64,000 nucleotides of DNA from Mycobacterium genavense ATCC 51234. GTDB taxonomy: Bacteria > Actinomycetota > Actinomycetes > Mycobacteriales > Mycobacteriaceae. Below the pieces are notes generated by a model that was not told the DNA's origin, ran no database searches, and was given only the letters and a program-made list of their open reading frames with translations. The DNA is taken from positions 806,001-870,000 of the forward strand of contig NZ_JAGZ01000001.1 in NCBI RefSeq assembly GCF_000526915.1. Reading direction: 5' to 3'. The translations under genes were made by a program, and so were the position numbers. Shown here one piece after another: positions 10,547 through 19,866 of this stretch; the first letter of the stretch is position 1, and each line of letters begins with the position of its first letter.

Positions 10547-12223
10547 GTGAACGAAGACCTCAGCCCGCCAGGTCCGTTGACCGCAGGTGGGTTGCGGGTG
10601 ACTGCGCTCGGCGGCATCAGCGAAATCGGCCGCAACATGACGGTTTTCGAGCACCTGGGTCGGTTGCTGATCATCGACTGCGGGGTGATGTTTCCCACCC
10701 ACGACGAGCCCGGCGTCGACCTGATCCTGCCCGACCTGCGCCACATCGAGGACCGTCTGGACGACATCGAGGCGCTGGTGCTGACGCATGCGCACGAGGA
10801 TCACATCGGGGCTATCCCGTTTTTGCTCAAGCTGCGGCCCGACATTCCGGTCGTCGGGTCCAAGTTCACCCTGGCGATGGTGGCCGCCAAGTGTCGCGAG
10901 CACCGCCTCAAGCCGGTGTTCGTCGAAGTCAAAGAGGGGCAGAGCAGTCGCCACGGCGTGTTCGACTGCGAATACTTCGCCGTCAACCACTCCATTCCCG
11001 ACGCGCTGGCCATCGCGGTGTACACCGGCGCGGGAACGGTTTTGCACACTGGCGACATCAAGCTCGACCAATTGCCGCTGGACGGCCGGCCCACCGATCT
11101 GCCCGGCATGTCGCGGCTCGGCGGAGCCGGTGTCGATCTGTTCCTGTGCGATTCCACCAACTCGGAGATCCCCGGCGTCGGGCCGTCGGAAAGCGAGGTG
11201 GGCCCGACCTTGCATTGGCTGATCCGCGGTGCCGAAGGCCGCGTGATCGTGGCCTGCTTCGCGTCCAACGTCGACCGGGTGCAGCAGATCATCGATGCCG
11301 CAGTGGCTTTGGGTCGACGCGTGTCGTTCGTCGGGCGGTCCATGGTGCGCAACATGAGCATCGCCCGGGAGCTGGGGTTCCTGCGGGTCGACGACTCCGA
11401 CCTGATCGACATCGGTGCGGCCGAGATGATGCCGCCGGAGCGGGTGGTGCTGGTCACCACCGGCACACAGGGCGAGCCGATGGCGGCGTTGTCGCGGATG
11501 TCGCGCGGCGAGCACCGCAGCATCACGCTGACCGCGGGGGACCTGGTCGTGCTGTCGTCGTCGCTGATCCCCGGCAACGAGGAGACCGTCTACGGCGTGA
11601 TTGACGCGCTGTCCAAGATCGGTACCCGAGTGGTCACCAATGTCCAAGCCCGCGTGCATGTTTCGGGCCACGCCTACGCCGGTGAGCTGCTCCTCCTGTA
11701 CAACGGGGTGCGGCCCCGCAACGTGATGCCGGTGCACGGCACCTGGCGCATGCTGCGCGCCAACGCCAAGCTGGCCGCCAGCACCGGTGTCCCAGAAGAG
11801 TCGATCCTGTTGGCCGAGAACGGTGTCAGCGTCGATCTGGTCGGCGGCAGGGCGTCGATCGCAGGGGCGGTACCGGTCGGCAAGATGTTCGTCGACGGCC
11901 TGGTCACCGGTGACGTCGGCGATATCACGCTGGGCGAGCGGCTGATTCTGTCCGAGGGCTTCGTCGCGGTGACCGTGGTGGTGACCCGCGGCACCGGGCG
12001 ACCGGTGACCACACCGCACCTGCATTCCCGCGGATTCTCCGAGGACCCCAAGGCGCTCGAGCCCGCCGTGCGCAAAGTCTCCGAAGAGCTGGAGTCACTG
12101 ATCGCCAACAATGTAACCGACCCGATCCGGATCGCTCAGGGTGTGCGGCGAACCGTCGGAAAGTGGGTGGGCGAAACCTATCGCCGTCAGCCGATGATCG
12201 TGCCGACCGTCATCGAAGTGTGA
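10547..12223 (+). CDS. rnj: Ribonuclease J (metallo-beta-lactamase fold)
   Basis: 558 residues, equal to Rv2752c. A dual 5'-3' exo/endoribonuclease active in rRNA maturation and mRNA turnover. The zinc-binding HAHEDH motif lies at residues 81-86, followed by FAVNHSIPDALA, LHTGDIKLDQ and a beta-CASP domain with CFASNVDRVQ, TTGTQGEP and VSGHAY motifs. The C-terminal domain after about residue 450 is the RNase J-specific region. GTG start 7 bases after dapA. The tail converges with an espL-like gene 30 bases on. No lesions seen. Confidence 0.95.
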   Translation: MNEDLSPPGPLTAGGLRVTALGGISEIGRNMTVFEHLGRLLIIDCGVMFPTHDEPGVDLILPDLRHIEDRLDDIEALVLTHAHEDHIGAIPFLLKLRPDIPVVGSKFTLAMVAAKCREHRLKPVFVEVKEGQSSRHGVFDCEYFAVNHSIPDALAIAVYTGAGTVLHTGDIKLDQLPLDGRPTDLPGMSRLGGAGVDLFLCDSTNSEIPGVGPSESEVGPTLHWLIRGAEGRVIVACFASNVDRVQQIIDAAVALGRRVSFVGRSMVRNMSIARELGFLRVDDSDLIDIGAAEMMPPERVVLVTTGTQGEPMAALSRMSRGEHRSITLTAGDLVVLSSSLIPGNEETVYGVIDALSKIGTRVVTNVQARVHVSGHAYAGELLLLYNGVRPRNVMPVHGTWRMLRANAKLAASTGVPEESILLAENGVSVDLVGGRASIAGAVPVGKMFVDGLVTGDVGDITLGERLILSEGFVAVTVVVTRGTGRPVTTPHLHSRGFSEDPKALEPAVRKVSEELESLIANNVTDPIRIAQGVRRTVGKWVGETYRRQPMIVPTVIEV

Positions 12224-12252
12224 GGTGGCTCAACGAAACATTAACTGCTGCA

Positions 12253-12618
12253 CTACTTTCCGGTGTCCGCAAAGGGCACGTCCAGGACGTTGCTCAGCGA
12301 GCAGGTGATCTCGGCGAGTGACGCGACGAGGCGCTCTTCGTCGGTTTCGTTGCTCGCGGTCGCTACGGCCTCCGCTTTGCGCAGCGCATCGTTGATGCGC
12401 TCCTCGACCACCTCGGGGCCCAGCCGCAGCAGGCCCGGTTCGATGTCGACGTCGGTCAAAACCAGCTGCGCGTTCACGGTCACCTTGACGGTCTCGGTTT
12501 CGTCGGTGGCCGTGAAGGTACCGGTGTTAGTGCGGTGCATGTGGTCGTCGAGGGCCGATTGAAACTGCTGTGCTTGACGCAGCGCCTCGGCGACCTGTGG
12601 GTGCATTTGGTCGGTCAT
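12253..12618 (-). CDS. EspL-like YbaB/EbfC-family protein
   Basis: 121 residues from ATG 12618 (another ATG directly before it at 12621), behind a GGAAAGGAC ribosome site. The pattern DQMHPQVAEALRQAQQFQSALD, TGTFTATDETETVKVTVN, GPEVVEERINDALRKAEAVA closely resembles M. tuberculosis EspL (Rv3880c), a YbaB-fold protein needed for stability and secretion of ESX-1 substrates. It diverges from an espA/espE-like gene, so the pair may share the 12619-12873 control region. Only this gene of the cassette is intact. Identity as an EspL paralogue is by remembered similarity; the exact paralogue group needs a tree. Confidence 0.75.
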   Translation of the reverse strand: MTDQMHPQVAEALRQAQQFQSALDDHMHRTNTGTFTATDETETVKVTVNAQLVLTDVDIEPGLLRLGPEVVEERINDALRKAEAVATASNETDEERLVASLAEITCSLSNVLDVPFADTGK

Positions 12619-12873
12619 CATGGCGTCCTTTCCTTTCCGGCAGCAGCATTGATGCGAGTTTCGGGCCAGTGTTTCCTCAAGTTTAAGGTGTCTTTTCCTT
12701 TCCGAATGCATGTGTTTATCAGCAGTTTTCTTGAGTGAATCTGATTTTCAATTGCAATTGCTGCCCCGAAAAATTCGTGCGATAACCACCCCCTGACCGG
12801 GGTTACGCTCAGTTGACGACGCGACGCCCCGGGCCGTCGTGAATAAATCTCAAAAGCATGAAGGGAATCTCGG

Positions 12874-14272
12874 ATGTCTGCGTTTGCTGCTGCTGCAAAG
12901 ATTCTCACCAGTTTGGCCGCGCTGGGTCAACAAGGAACGGGCCTTGGCCTGGATACCAGCGGTTGGAGCGGCTCCGAACCGGGCGCCGAAGGCTATGCGG
13001 CGACGGCGACCAATACCGTTGGTGACATCGGATTTCTTGCGGCTCCCTTTACCGGGAAGATGATATTGAGTTATTTCAAGTCCCTGCCCTTAACCTCCAG
13101 GATGAATCTGACAAGCCAGATGGGCGGGGCGGAGGGCGCCAAAGAGTTCGCGAAAGGGCTCAGCATCATCTCCTGGACCATCACCGCCGTCCAGCTTTTG
13201 CAGCTGACGACCGGCTTCGGGACACCCTATGACGGCGCTTCCCTGAAAACCGGGTCACAGCAATTCACCACGCTCGCCGGCCAGCTGAAGTCCGCCCTTC
13301 CCGACTCCGGCTGGGAGGGCACGGCTTCGGAAGCGTATGCCGACGTGGACACGACACTGCAGAACGTCTCGCAGCAAATGGCCAGCCTGGACAGCCAGTT
13401 GGCGGACCTGATGAAAAACCAGGCCGACTGGGTCACCCACATGCATTTGGCTTTCGGCATATTGAACGATGTCCTGCTCGCTGCTCTCGTCGTCGAGGTG
13501 ATCCTCACGCTGACGGTGCCGGCCCCGGCCGGGCCTGTCGCGGCGAAGATTTTCGCAATTGCGGTTGCGAGTTTGGGGATCGCGGCTGCCGTGAGCTTGC
13601 TGGGGACCCTGCTCGGCTTTTCGATCGAGAACGGTAAGACGGCAGATGCGCTGGCCGCCAGCTACTCTCAGCTGGCCTCCGGGATCGTTCAGAACGATTC
13701 GGTCGCTGCGGCGCAGACGGTCGTCGCGAGTCAGTCCACGTCCGCGGTGTCGGGCTTCGGGGCCATCTCGGCCGGCCTGTCCGGGCCGTCCGTGGTCGCC
13801 GTTGCGCCGCCGGCCGGTGCTGGCCGCCGATCGTGCGGACCAACGTGTGCAGCGAGACCCCGCGGCCTTCGCGGCTCCCGCCGCTCCTGCGGCTCCTGCG
13901 GCTCCTGCGGCTCCTGCCGCTCCTGCGACCCCCGCGGCACCGGCGGCGGCCCCCGCGGCACCGGAGTACGTGTCCTCGTCCATTCCCACGGGCACCATGC
14001 CGACGCTGGCTCAAACCGCCGCGATGTCAGGCACCAGCCTGTCCGGGCGGGTGTCCAAGCCCGAAACCCTGGTCAACCAGGCCAAGGGACAGCTGCAGGA
14101 GTACGCCTACACGGTCGCGGAGGAGCGGGCGCCGGTGTTGCCCGAGGTCCTCACCGAGGAGGCCGCTTACGCGGGTGCCGGCGCCGGTCCGGCCGAGCGC
14201 GCACCCATTCAGGTCGCGCCACCCCGCGACACACCGGCGCAGTGGCCGAGTGCGTCTCCGCGCGGCGTGTGA
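12874..14272 (+). pseudogene. EspA/EspE-family ESX-1 substrate, frameshifted
   Basis: Frame 1 (ATG 12874) gives about 313 residues. It has a W-x-G turn followed by a YxxxD signal (SGWEGTASEAYADVD, near residues 148-162), the usual type VII export signature, then long hydrophobic segments (ILNDVLLAALVVEVILTLTV and IFAIAVASLGIAAAVSLLG). Near 13813-13830 the sense switches to frame 2, which carries an Ala-Pro-rich tract and ends with AERAPIQVA, matching the conserved AERAPV/I tail of EspA and EspE. The switch implies one base gained or two lost. Corrected length is about 466. In frame 1 the tail becomes an Arg/Cys/Gly-rich nonsense reading to 14283. Confidence 0.78.
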
Positions 14273-14319
14273 TTCGTCGCTAACCAACGGTATTCATCAG
14301 GATTCAAGGAGAAGTAACC

Positions 14320-14633
14320 ATGGCTGACCTGGCCGTCACCCCAGAACACCTCGACAGTTTGGCGATCAAGCAAGACCAAGCGGCCACCCAGGCGACGACC
14401 GCGGCATCGGCGGGCTCCAATGTGGAAATCGCCACCTGGGTCACCCACGGCGTCATCAGCGGGGTGTCCAATGTGGCGTTCACCAAAGCCGCGGCCGCAC
14501 GGAAAAAGACCGCCGACGCCATGAGCAAGGCGTCGACCGACCTGCCGGCAAGCTGCGCACCGCGAAGGCCGTTTACGGAAGCGCCGACGACGAAGCGGGC
14601 AAGAGCATCGACAAGCAGCTGCTCGATCTTTGA
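14320..14633 (+). pseudogene. EspC/EspF-family ESX-1 substrate, one-base deletion
   Basis: ATG 14320 follows a strong AAGGAGAAG site. The first 76 residues (LAVTPEHLDSLAIKQDQAA...) fit the EspC family. At about 14545-14549 the reading breaks: adding one G to CCGGCAAG restores GKLRTAKAVYGSADDE and the end KQLLDL, stop 14631-14633, for a 104-residue protein, the size of EspC/EspF (103). In the present frame the tail is replaced by unrelated sequence running into the next gene's 3' end. The lesion removes the C-terminal YxxxD-type region (VYGSADDE, equivalent to IYSEADE in EspC) needed for export. Confidence 0.8.
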
Positions 14634-14641
14634 TCGACGCG

Positions 14642-15514
14642 TTAGGTCTTCTCCGCGTAGGCCGACCATTCCAGCTGCGAGGCTTTGAGTTTGCGGCCGG
14701 TGGGCTTGACATAACGCGCGACGAGTTCGTTTGGCCCGGCCTGTTCGATCAGCCGCCACCCGTACTCGGCGAGGAATCCGGCGACCTCGTCGGGCTCCAG
14801 CCCGAAATGCCAAAGTTGTTGGCGCTCACGCACATTGCGGTACAACGTGCGGGTGCCGTAGCGGTTCATACCGTCGATGAAGTTGCGGCGGACGTAGGTG
14901 AACACCAGCCGGCTGCCCGGCGCCGCCGCGCGTAGTCCGTCCAGTGTTCTCCGTACGCCGTCCTCGGTGAGGTACTGCGTCACGCCTTCGCAGATGAAGA
15001 GGGCGCGGTAGTCGGTGTGGTAGCCGTGCTCGGCCAGGGCGGTCAGCAGGTCGTCGCGCTCGAAATCCAAGGCCACCAATCGAACCGAGAGCCGCAGGCT
15101 GCCCAGCACCCTGCGGACCGCCTTGGCCTTGCGGGCGATGTTGACCGGCAGGTCCACTTCGAACACCGGCATCCGGACCCGCCGGTTCAGCAGGTAGGCG
15201 CGGGTGACCAGTCCGGCTACCAGGATGACGACGGCGTTGATATCACCCAGTGACTCGTTGAGCTTGTCGGCGATGAATCGCTTGCGGCAGGCCAGATTCG
15301 CCCACAGCCCGGGCCCGCTCCATTCCGATCCACGAACCATCAGGCGACGGATTGGCGCCGCTCGGGTCGCGGCGACCAGCCAGCGCATGGGGGCCGGCAA
15401 GAACAGGTCGGCGAGGTCGTCGTCGACCAGGCGCCGCCCGGCCGGTTCGTTCTGCTCGACGGCGGCGAGCAGCATCGGCCCAAAAGCGGTCTGCGCAGCG
15501 GGGTTTCGAGCCAT
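14642..15514 (-). CDS. SAM-dependent methyltransferase (Rv2751-like, LCMT family)
   Basis: 290 residues from ATG 15514. It belongs to the leucine carboxyl methyltransferase-like group common in mycobacteria. Seen: N-terminal helices with ANLACRKRFIADKL, the region VVILVAGLVTRAYLL near the SAM pocket, EVDLPVNIARKAKAVRRVL, and the diagnostic FICEGVTQYLTEDGVRRTLD. Substrate unknown. The SDR gene lies 5 bases upstream on the same strand and an ABM gene overlaps that, so these three form one operon (Rv2751, Rv2750, Rv2749 order). Its 3' end converges with the espF-like remnant. Confidence 0.85.
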   Translation of the reverse strand: MARNPAAQTAFGPMLLAAVEQNEPAGRRLVDDDLADLFLPAPMRWLVAATRAAPIRRLMVRGSEWSGPGLWANLACRKRFIADKLNESLGDINAVVILVAGLVTRAYLLNRRVRMPVFEVDLPVNIARKAKAVRRVLGSLRLSVRLVALDFERDDLLTALAEHGYHTDYRALFICEGVTQYLTEDGVRRTLDGLRAAAPGSRLVFTYVRRNFIDGMNRYGTRTLYRNVRERQQLWHFGLEPDEVAGFLAEYGWRLIEQAGPNELVARYVKPTGRKLKASQLEWSAYAEKT

Positions 15515-15519
15515 GACAG

Positions 15520-16335
15520 CTACTTGTTCAGATAGCCCGCGTCGACCGGCAACGTCACCCCGGTGATGTAGCGGGCCTGGTCGGACACCAGCCAGGCCAC
15601 CGCGTTGGCAATGTCCTCGGCGTCCAGCGTCGCCACCGGCATCGCGTTGCCCATCGCGGCGGGTGCGTCGCTCGCGGCGGCCATCTTGGCCAGCCATTCC
15701 CGGGTGAACTCGTTGTTGATCATCGGCGTATCCACACCGGACGGATGAATCGAGTTGACCCGAATCATCTCCCGCGCAAGCAGATTCGCGTATACCCGCA
15801 TCAGCCCCACCACCCCGTGCTTGGCGGCGGCGTAGCCGACCGAACCCGCGTCAGCGCTGCCGACGCCGGCCAGCCCGGCACTCGAACTGATCAGCACGAT
15901 CGACCCGCCGTCATCCTGGGCGACCATGGTCGGGATCGCGGCCTTGATGGTGTTGTAGACGCCGGTGAGGTTGACGTCGATCACATCGCGCCAGCCGTTG
16001 TCGCCGGACTGCATCGGCGCGATACCGGCGTTGGCCACCACGATGTCGAGTCGGCCAAGCTCGTCGATACCGGCCTGCACCGCGGCCGCCAGCGACGCGC
16101 GGTCGCGCACATCGGCCTGTTTGGCCACGACGCGGGCGCCAGCGTCTTCGACGAGTTTGACGGTGGCCGCCAGGTCCTCGGGCGTGGCCAGGGCATAGGG
16201 CACGCTGGGGATCTGCGCACACAGGTCGACCGCGATCACGTCGGCGCCGTCACTGGCCAGTCGCACCGCGTGGGCGCGGCCCTGGCCGCGGGCCGCGCCG
16301 GTGATCAGCGCGCCCCGCAACGGGCCCTCGGTCAC
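15520..16335 (-). CDS. Short-chain dehydrogenase/reductase (Rv2750-like)
   Basis: 271 residues. The Rossmann motif [13 protein letters not shown] (residues 12-24) is the variant typical of mycofactocin-coupled SDRs, followed by NAGI (coenzyme pocket), ISSSAG with the catalytic serine, and YAAAKHG with the Tyr-x3-Lys pair; the C-terminal [13 protein letters not shown] is standard. Likely oxidises an alcohol with a tightly bound NAD and passes electrons to mycofactocin; this is family inference. Substrate unknown. Start codon overlaps the stop of the ABM gene by 4 bases. Confidence 0.87.
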   Translation of the reverse strand: MTEGPLRGALITGAARGQGRAHAVRLASDGADVIAVDLCAQIPSVPYALATPEDLAATVKLVEDAGARVVAKQADVRDRASLAAAVQAGIDELGRLDIVVANAGIAPMQSGDNGWRDVIDVNLTGVYNTIKAAIPTMVAQDDGGSIVLISSSAGLAGVGSADAGSVGYAAAKHGVVGLMRVYANLLAREMIRVNSIHPSGVDTPMINNEFTREWLAKMAAASDAPAAMGNAMPVATLDAEDIANAVAWLVSDQARYITGVTLPVDAGYLNK

Positions 16336-16646
16336 CTGCGCAGCTGGCCCTTGTCCGGATCCCCGGCCGGGACAGGTTGCAGCATCTTGATGTCCGGTGC
16401 GCCGGCGAGATGCTCACCGACCGCGGTGAACATCTTGCCCACCGCGGGGGCGGTGCTGTGTGCCTTCAGCGCCTCCTCGTCGGCCCACTGCTCGACGAAG
16501 ACGAAGGTCTCACCGGACTCGTGCACCGCGTACAGCTGGCAGCCGGGCTCGGAGTGCACCTCCTCGGCGGCGGCCTTGAGGATGTCGCGAACGGTGTCGA
16601 TCGATTCCGGCTTCACAACGAAGGTGGCGAGGACGACGACGGCCAT
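16332..16646 (-). CDS. ABM-domain monooxygenase-like protein (Rv2749-like)
   Basis: 104 residues, matching Rv2749. Dimeric alpha/beta-barrel fold of the antibiotic biosynthesis monooxygenase type: beta strand [14 protein letters not shown], helix [18 protein letters not shown], strand [20 protein letters not shown], and helix [22 protein letters not shown] 16646 follows AAGGAGCCCGC. Function unknown; often heme- or quinone-related. First gene of the reverse-strand trio with the SDR and the methyltransferase, diverging from ftsK. Confidence 0.85.
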   Translation of the reverse strand: MAVVVLATFVVKPESIDTVRDILKAAAEEVHSEPGCQLYAVHESGETFVFVEQWADEEALKAHSTAPAVGKMFTAVGEHLAGAPDIKMLQPVPAGDPDKGQLRR

Positions 16647-16811
16647 GCGGGCTCCTTGAGGGGTGATGGAGGCGATAGCTGTCACCCTACTCACGCCGCA
16701 GTGGCGTGAGTCAGCCCGCGTCCACCGGCGCTGGGACGCTCGAATTGTCACGTTTTTGTGACCCGTGTGGCAGATGGTGAATATGGGGCCGATGCGACTA
16801 GGCTGGACCCC

Positions 16812-19316
16812 ATGGCTAGTAAGACCGCTGCTCGCTCCGGAACTCGAACGAGCAGGTCAAAGGCCACTTCGCGGTCCAGTGGGTCCCGAAGTGCGCGGCC
16901 GGCGCCTGCCCGCAAGAAGGCCGCCAAGAAAGTCGGCCGGCCGGCCAACCGGCACCACCGGTCGCTGCTGGTTGCCGCGGGGGTGACCGGCGGGCGCGCG
17001 CTGCGGGCCCTCTGGCTGATGGCGGCCCGGGGGACCGGCGGTGCGGCACGGTCGATCGGGCGGGCCCGCGACATCGATCCCGGGCACCGTCGCGACGGGA
17101 TCGCGCTGGTTCTGCTCGCCCTGGCCGTCGTGATCGCCGCCAGCTCATGGTTCGGTGCCGCGCGGCCGATCGGCGCCTGGGTCGACGAGGTGTTGCGCAC
17201 GTTCATCGGCGCCGGGGTGCTGGCGCTACCGGTCGCGCTCGGCGTGGTGGCGATCGTGCTGATGCGCACCCAGCCCAATCCCGAGGCGCGACCTCGGCTG
17301 ATCCTGGGTGCCAGCATGATCAGCTTCTCGCTGCTCGGCCTGCGCCACCTCTGGTCAGGTTCGCCCGGTGACCCCGAATTGCGCCGCCGGGCCGCGGGAT
17401 TCATCGGCTTTGCCATCGGCGGCCCGCTGGCCGACGGGCTGACAGCCTGGATCGCCGCACCGCTGTTGTTCATCGGCGCGCTGTTCGGGCTGCTGTTGCT
17501 GACCGGTACCACGCTGCGTGAGTTGCCCGAAATGATGCGGGCCCTGTTCGGCACCCCGTTCGTGGACGACCTCTACGCCGCCAACTATGACGACGACTAC
17601 GACTACGACCAAGTCGATGACGAAGCGCGCGAAGACTTTTCCGACGGCTACCACGACGACGGCGCGCTCGAGCAGGAACCCGAGGCGTGGGCGCCTGCCG
17701 TCGCGTTGGACGATCCGCCGCCGGACGAGACTCCGACCGTCCCGGCGATCCCGAAGAGCCGCCGTCGTGCCGCCAAGAAGCCGGACACCCCGGTGCTGGA
17801 CCGGGTCGTCGAAGGCCCGTACACGCTGCCGTCGCTGGAGCTGCTGGTCGCCGGCGACCCGCCCAAGAAGCGCAGCGCGGCCAACACGCAGATGGCCGAG
17901 GCCATCGGCGAGGTGCTGACCCAGTTCAAGGTCGACGCGGCCGTGATCGGCTGCACCCGCGGTCCGACCGTCACCCGCTACGAGGTGGAGCTGGGGCCGG
18001 GCGTCAAGGTCGAGAAGATCACCGCGCTGCAGAAGAACCTCGCCTACGCCGTGGCAACCGAGAGCGTCCGGATGCTCGCCCCGATCCCCGGCAAGTCCGC
18101 GGTCGGCATCGAGGTGCCCAACACCGACCGGGAGATGGTGCGACTCGCCGACGTGCTCACCGCGCCGTCGACCCGGCGCGACCACCATCCGCTGGTGATC
18201 GGGCTGGGCAAGGACATCGAGGGCGATTTCATCTCGGCGAACCTGGCCAAGATGCCGCACTTGCTGGTGGCCGGCTCCACCGGTTCGGGTAAGTCCAGCT
18301 TCGTCAACTCCATGCTGGTGTCGCTGTTGACGCGGGCCACCCCGGAAGAGGTCAGGATGATCCTGATCGACCCGAAGATGGTGGAACTGACGCCGTACGA
18401 AGGCATTCCGCACCTGATCACCCCGATCATCACCCAGCCGAAGAAGGCGGCCGCGGCGCTGGCGTGGCTGGTCGAGGAAATGGAGCAGCGCTACCAGGAC
18501 ATGCAGGCCTCGCGGGTGCGGCACATCGACGACTTCAACGCCAAGGTGCGCTCCGGTGCCATCACGGCGCCGCTGGGCAGCCAGCGCGAATACCGGCCCT
18601 ACCCGTATGTGGTGGCGATCGTCGACGAGCTGGCCGACCTGATGATGACCGCGCCGCGCGACGTCGAGGACGCCATCGTGCGGATCACCCAGAAGGCCCG
18701 CGCCGCCGGCATTCACCTGGTGCTGGCCACCCAGCGCCCGTCGGTCGACGTGGTCACCGGGCTGATCAAGACGAATGTGCCCTCGCGGCTGGCGTTCGCG
18801 ACGTCGTCGCTGACCGACAGCCGGGTGATCCTGGACCAGCAGGGCGCCGAGAAGCTGATCGGGATGGGCGACGGCCTGTTCCTACCGATGGGCGCCAACA
18901 AGCCGTTGCGGCTGCAAGGTGCCTTCATCACCGACGAGGAGATCCACGCCGTCGTCACCGCCTGCAAAGAGCAGGCCGAACCCGAGTACACCGAGGGCGT
19001 CACCACCGCCAAGCCCTCCGCCGAGCGCGCCGACGTCGATCCCGACATCGGCGACGACATGGACGTCTTCCTGCAGGCCGTCGAGCTGGTGGTGTCCAGC
19101 CAGTTCGGCTCCACCTCGATGCTGCAGCGCAAGCTGCGCGTCGGCTTCGCCAAGGCGGGCCGGCTGATGGACCTGATGGAGACCCGCGGCATCGTCGGGC
19201 CCTCGGAGGGGTCCAAGGCGCGCGAGGTGTTGGTCAAGCCCGACGAGCTGGCCGGAACGCTGGCGCTGATCCGCGGCGGGGCCGACGCCACCGGCGCGGA
19301 TGACGGCGCCGAATAA
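16812..19316 (+). CDS. ftsK: DNA translocase FtsK
   Basis: 834 residues. Hexameric motor that pumps chromosomal DNA through the closing septum. Basic N-terminus, about four membrane helices (roughly residues 95-245), an acidic/proline linker (YDDDYDYDQVDDEAREDF, then TPTVPAIPKSRRR), then the motor with Walker A GSTGSGKSS near 487-495, Walker B VAIVDELADLMM, and a C-terminal winged-helix gamma domain (VVSSQFGSTSMLQRKLRVGFAKAGRLMDLME) that reads KOPS. ATG 16812 is chosen because upstream codons lack family similarity. Slightly shorter than M. tuberculosis FtsK (883) owing to the linker. Confidence 0.96.
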   Translation: MASKTAARSGTRTSRSKATSRSSGSRSARPAPARKKAAKKVGRPANRHHRSLLVAAGVTGGRALRALWLMAARGTGGAARSIGRARDIDPGHRRDGIALVLLALAVVIAASSWFGAARPIGAWVDEVLRTFIGAGVLALPVALGVVAIVLMRTQPNPEARPRLILGASMISFSLLGLRHLWSGSPGDPELRRRAAGFIGFAIGGPLADGLTAWIAAPLLFIGALFGLLLLTGTTLRELPEMMRALFGTPFVDDLYAANYDDDYDYDQVDDEAREDFSDGYHDDGALEQEPEAWAPAVALDDPPPDETPTVPAIPKSRRRAAKKPDTPVLDRVVEGPYTLPSLELLVAGDPPKKRSAANTQMAEAIGEVLTQFKVDAAVIGCTRGPTVTRYEVELGPGVKVEKITALQKNLAYAVATESVRMLAPIPGKSAVGIEVPNTDREMVRLADVLTAPSTRRDHHPLVIGLGKDIEGDFISANLAKMPHLLVAGSTGSGKSSFVNSMLVSLLTRATPEEVRMILIDPKMVELTPYEGIPHLITPIITQPKKAAAALAWLVEEMEQRYQDMQASRVRHIDDFNAKVRSGAITAPLGSQREYRPYPYVVAIVDELADLMMTAPRDVEDAIVRITQKARAAGIHLVLATQRPSVDVVTGLIKTNVPSRLAFATSSLTDSRVILDQQGAEKLIGMGDGLFLPMGANKPLRLQGAFITDEEIHAVVTACKEQAEPEYTEGVTTAKPSAERADVDPDIGDDMDVFLQAVELVVSSQFGSTSMLQRKLRVGFAKAGRLMDLMETRGIVGPSEGSKAREVLVKPDELAGTLALIRGGADATGADDGAE

Positions 19317-19318
19317 CG

Positions 19319-19837
19319 CTAGAGCAGCAGCAGCATTCGGGTGTTGCCCAGGATGTTCGGCTTGACGTAGCTCAGGTCGAGGAACTCGGCGACACCGATG
19401 TCGTAGGAGCGGCACATCTCCTCGAACACCTCGGCGGTGACCGGCGTGCCCTCGATCTCGGTGAACCCGTGCCTGCCGAAGAACTCAGTCTCGAAGGTCA
19501 GCACGAAGATCCGCTCCAGCTGCAGCTCGCGGGCGACGTCGAGCAGGCAGGTGACGATCGCGTGGCCGACGCCATGGCCCGTCGCGGCCGGGTCGACCGC
19601 GACGGTGCGGATCTCGCCGAGGTCCGACCAGAACACGTGCAGCGCCCCGCAGCCGACCACCCGGCCGTCGATCTCGGCCACCCAGAATTCCTGGACGGCC
19701 TCGTACAGCGTCACCAGGGCCTTCTCCAGCAAAATTTTGCCCGCATAGGTGTCGACGAGGTGCTTGATCGTGGGGACGTCGGATGTGCGCGCGCGCCGGA
19801 CGACGACCTGCTGGCTATCCCGGGAACGTTCGGTCAC
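19319..19837 (-). CDS. argA: N-acetylglutamate synthase, GNAT type (ArgA/Rv2747)
   Basis: 172 residues. Acetylates L-glutamate (or glutamine) with acetyl-CoA to start arginine synthesis. GNAT motifs: RRARTSDVPTIKHLVD at the N-terminus, the acetyl-CoA loop ATGHGVGHAIVTCLL, and FETEFFGRHGFTEIEGTPV. GTG 19837 (VTERSRDSQQ) is preferred because Rv2747 begins MTER; an ATG six codons upstream is possible. Converges tail to tail with ftsK (2 bases apart) and diverges from pgsA3 over about 30 bases. Confidence 0.9.
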   Translation of the reverse strand: MTERSRDSQQVVVRRARTSDVPTIKHLVDTYAGKILLEKALVTLYEAVQEFWVAEIDGRVVGCGALHVFWSDLGEIRTVAVDPAATGHGVGHAIVTCLLDVARELQLERIFVLTFETEFFGRHGFTEIEGTPVTAEVFEEMCRSYDIGVAEFLDLSYVKPNILGNTRMLLLL

Positions 19838-19866
19838 GGATAACAGTATTGACATCGGGGGCGGGT

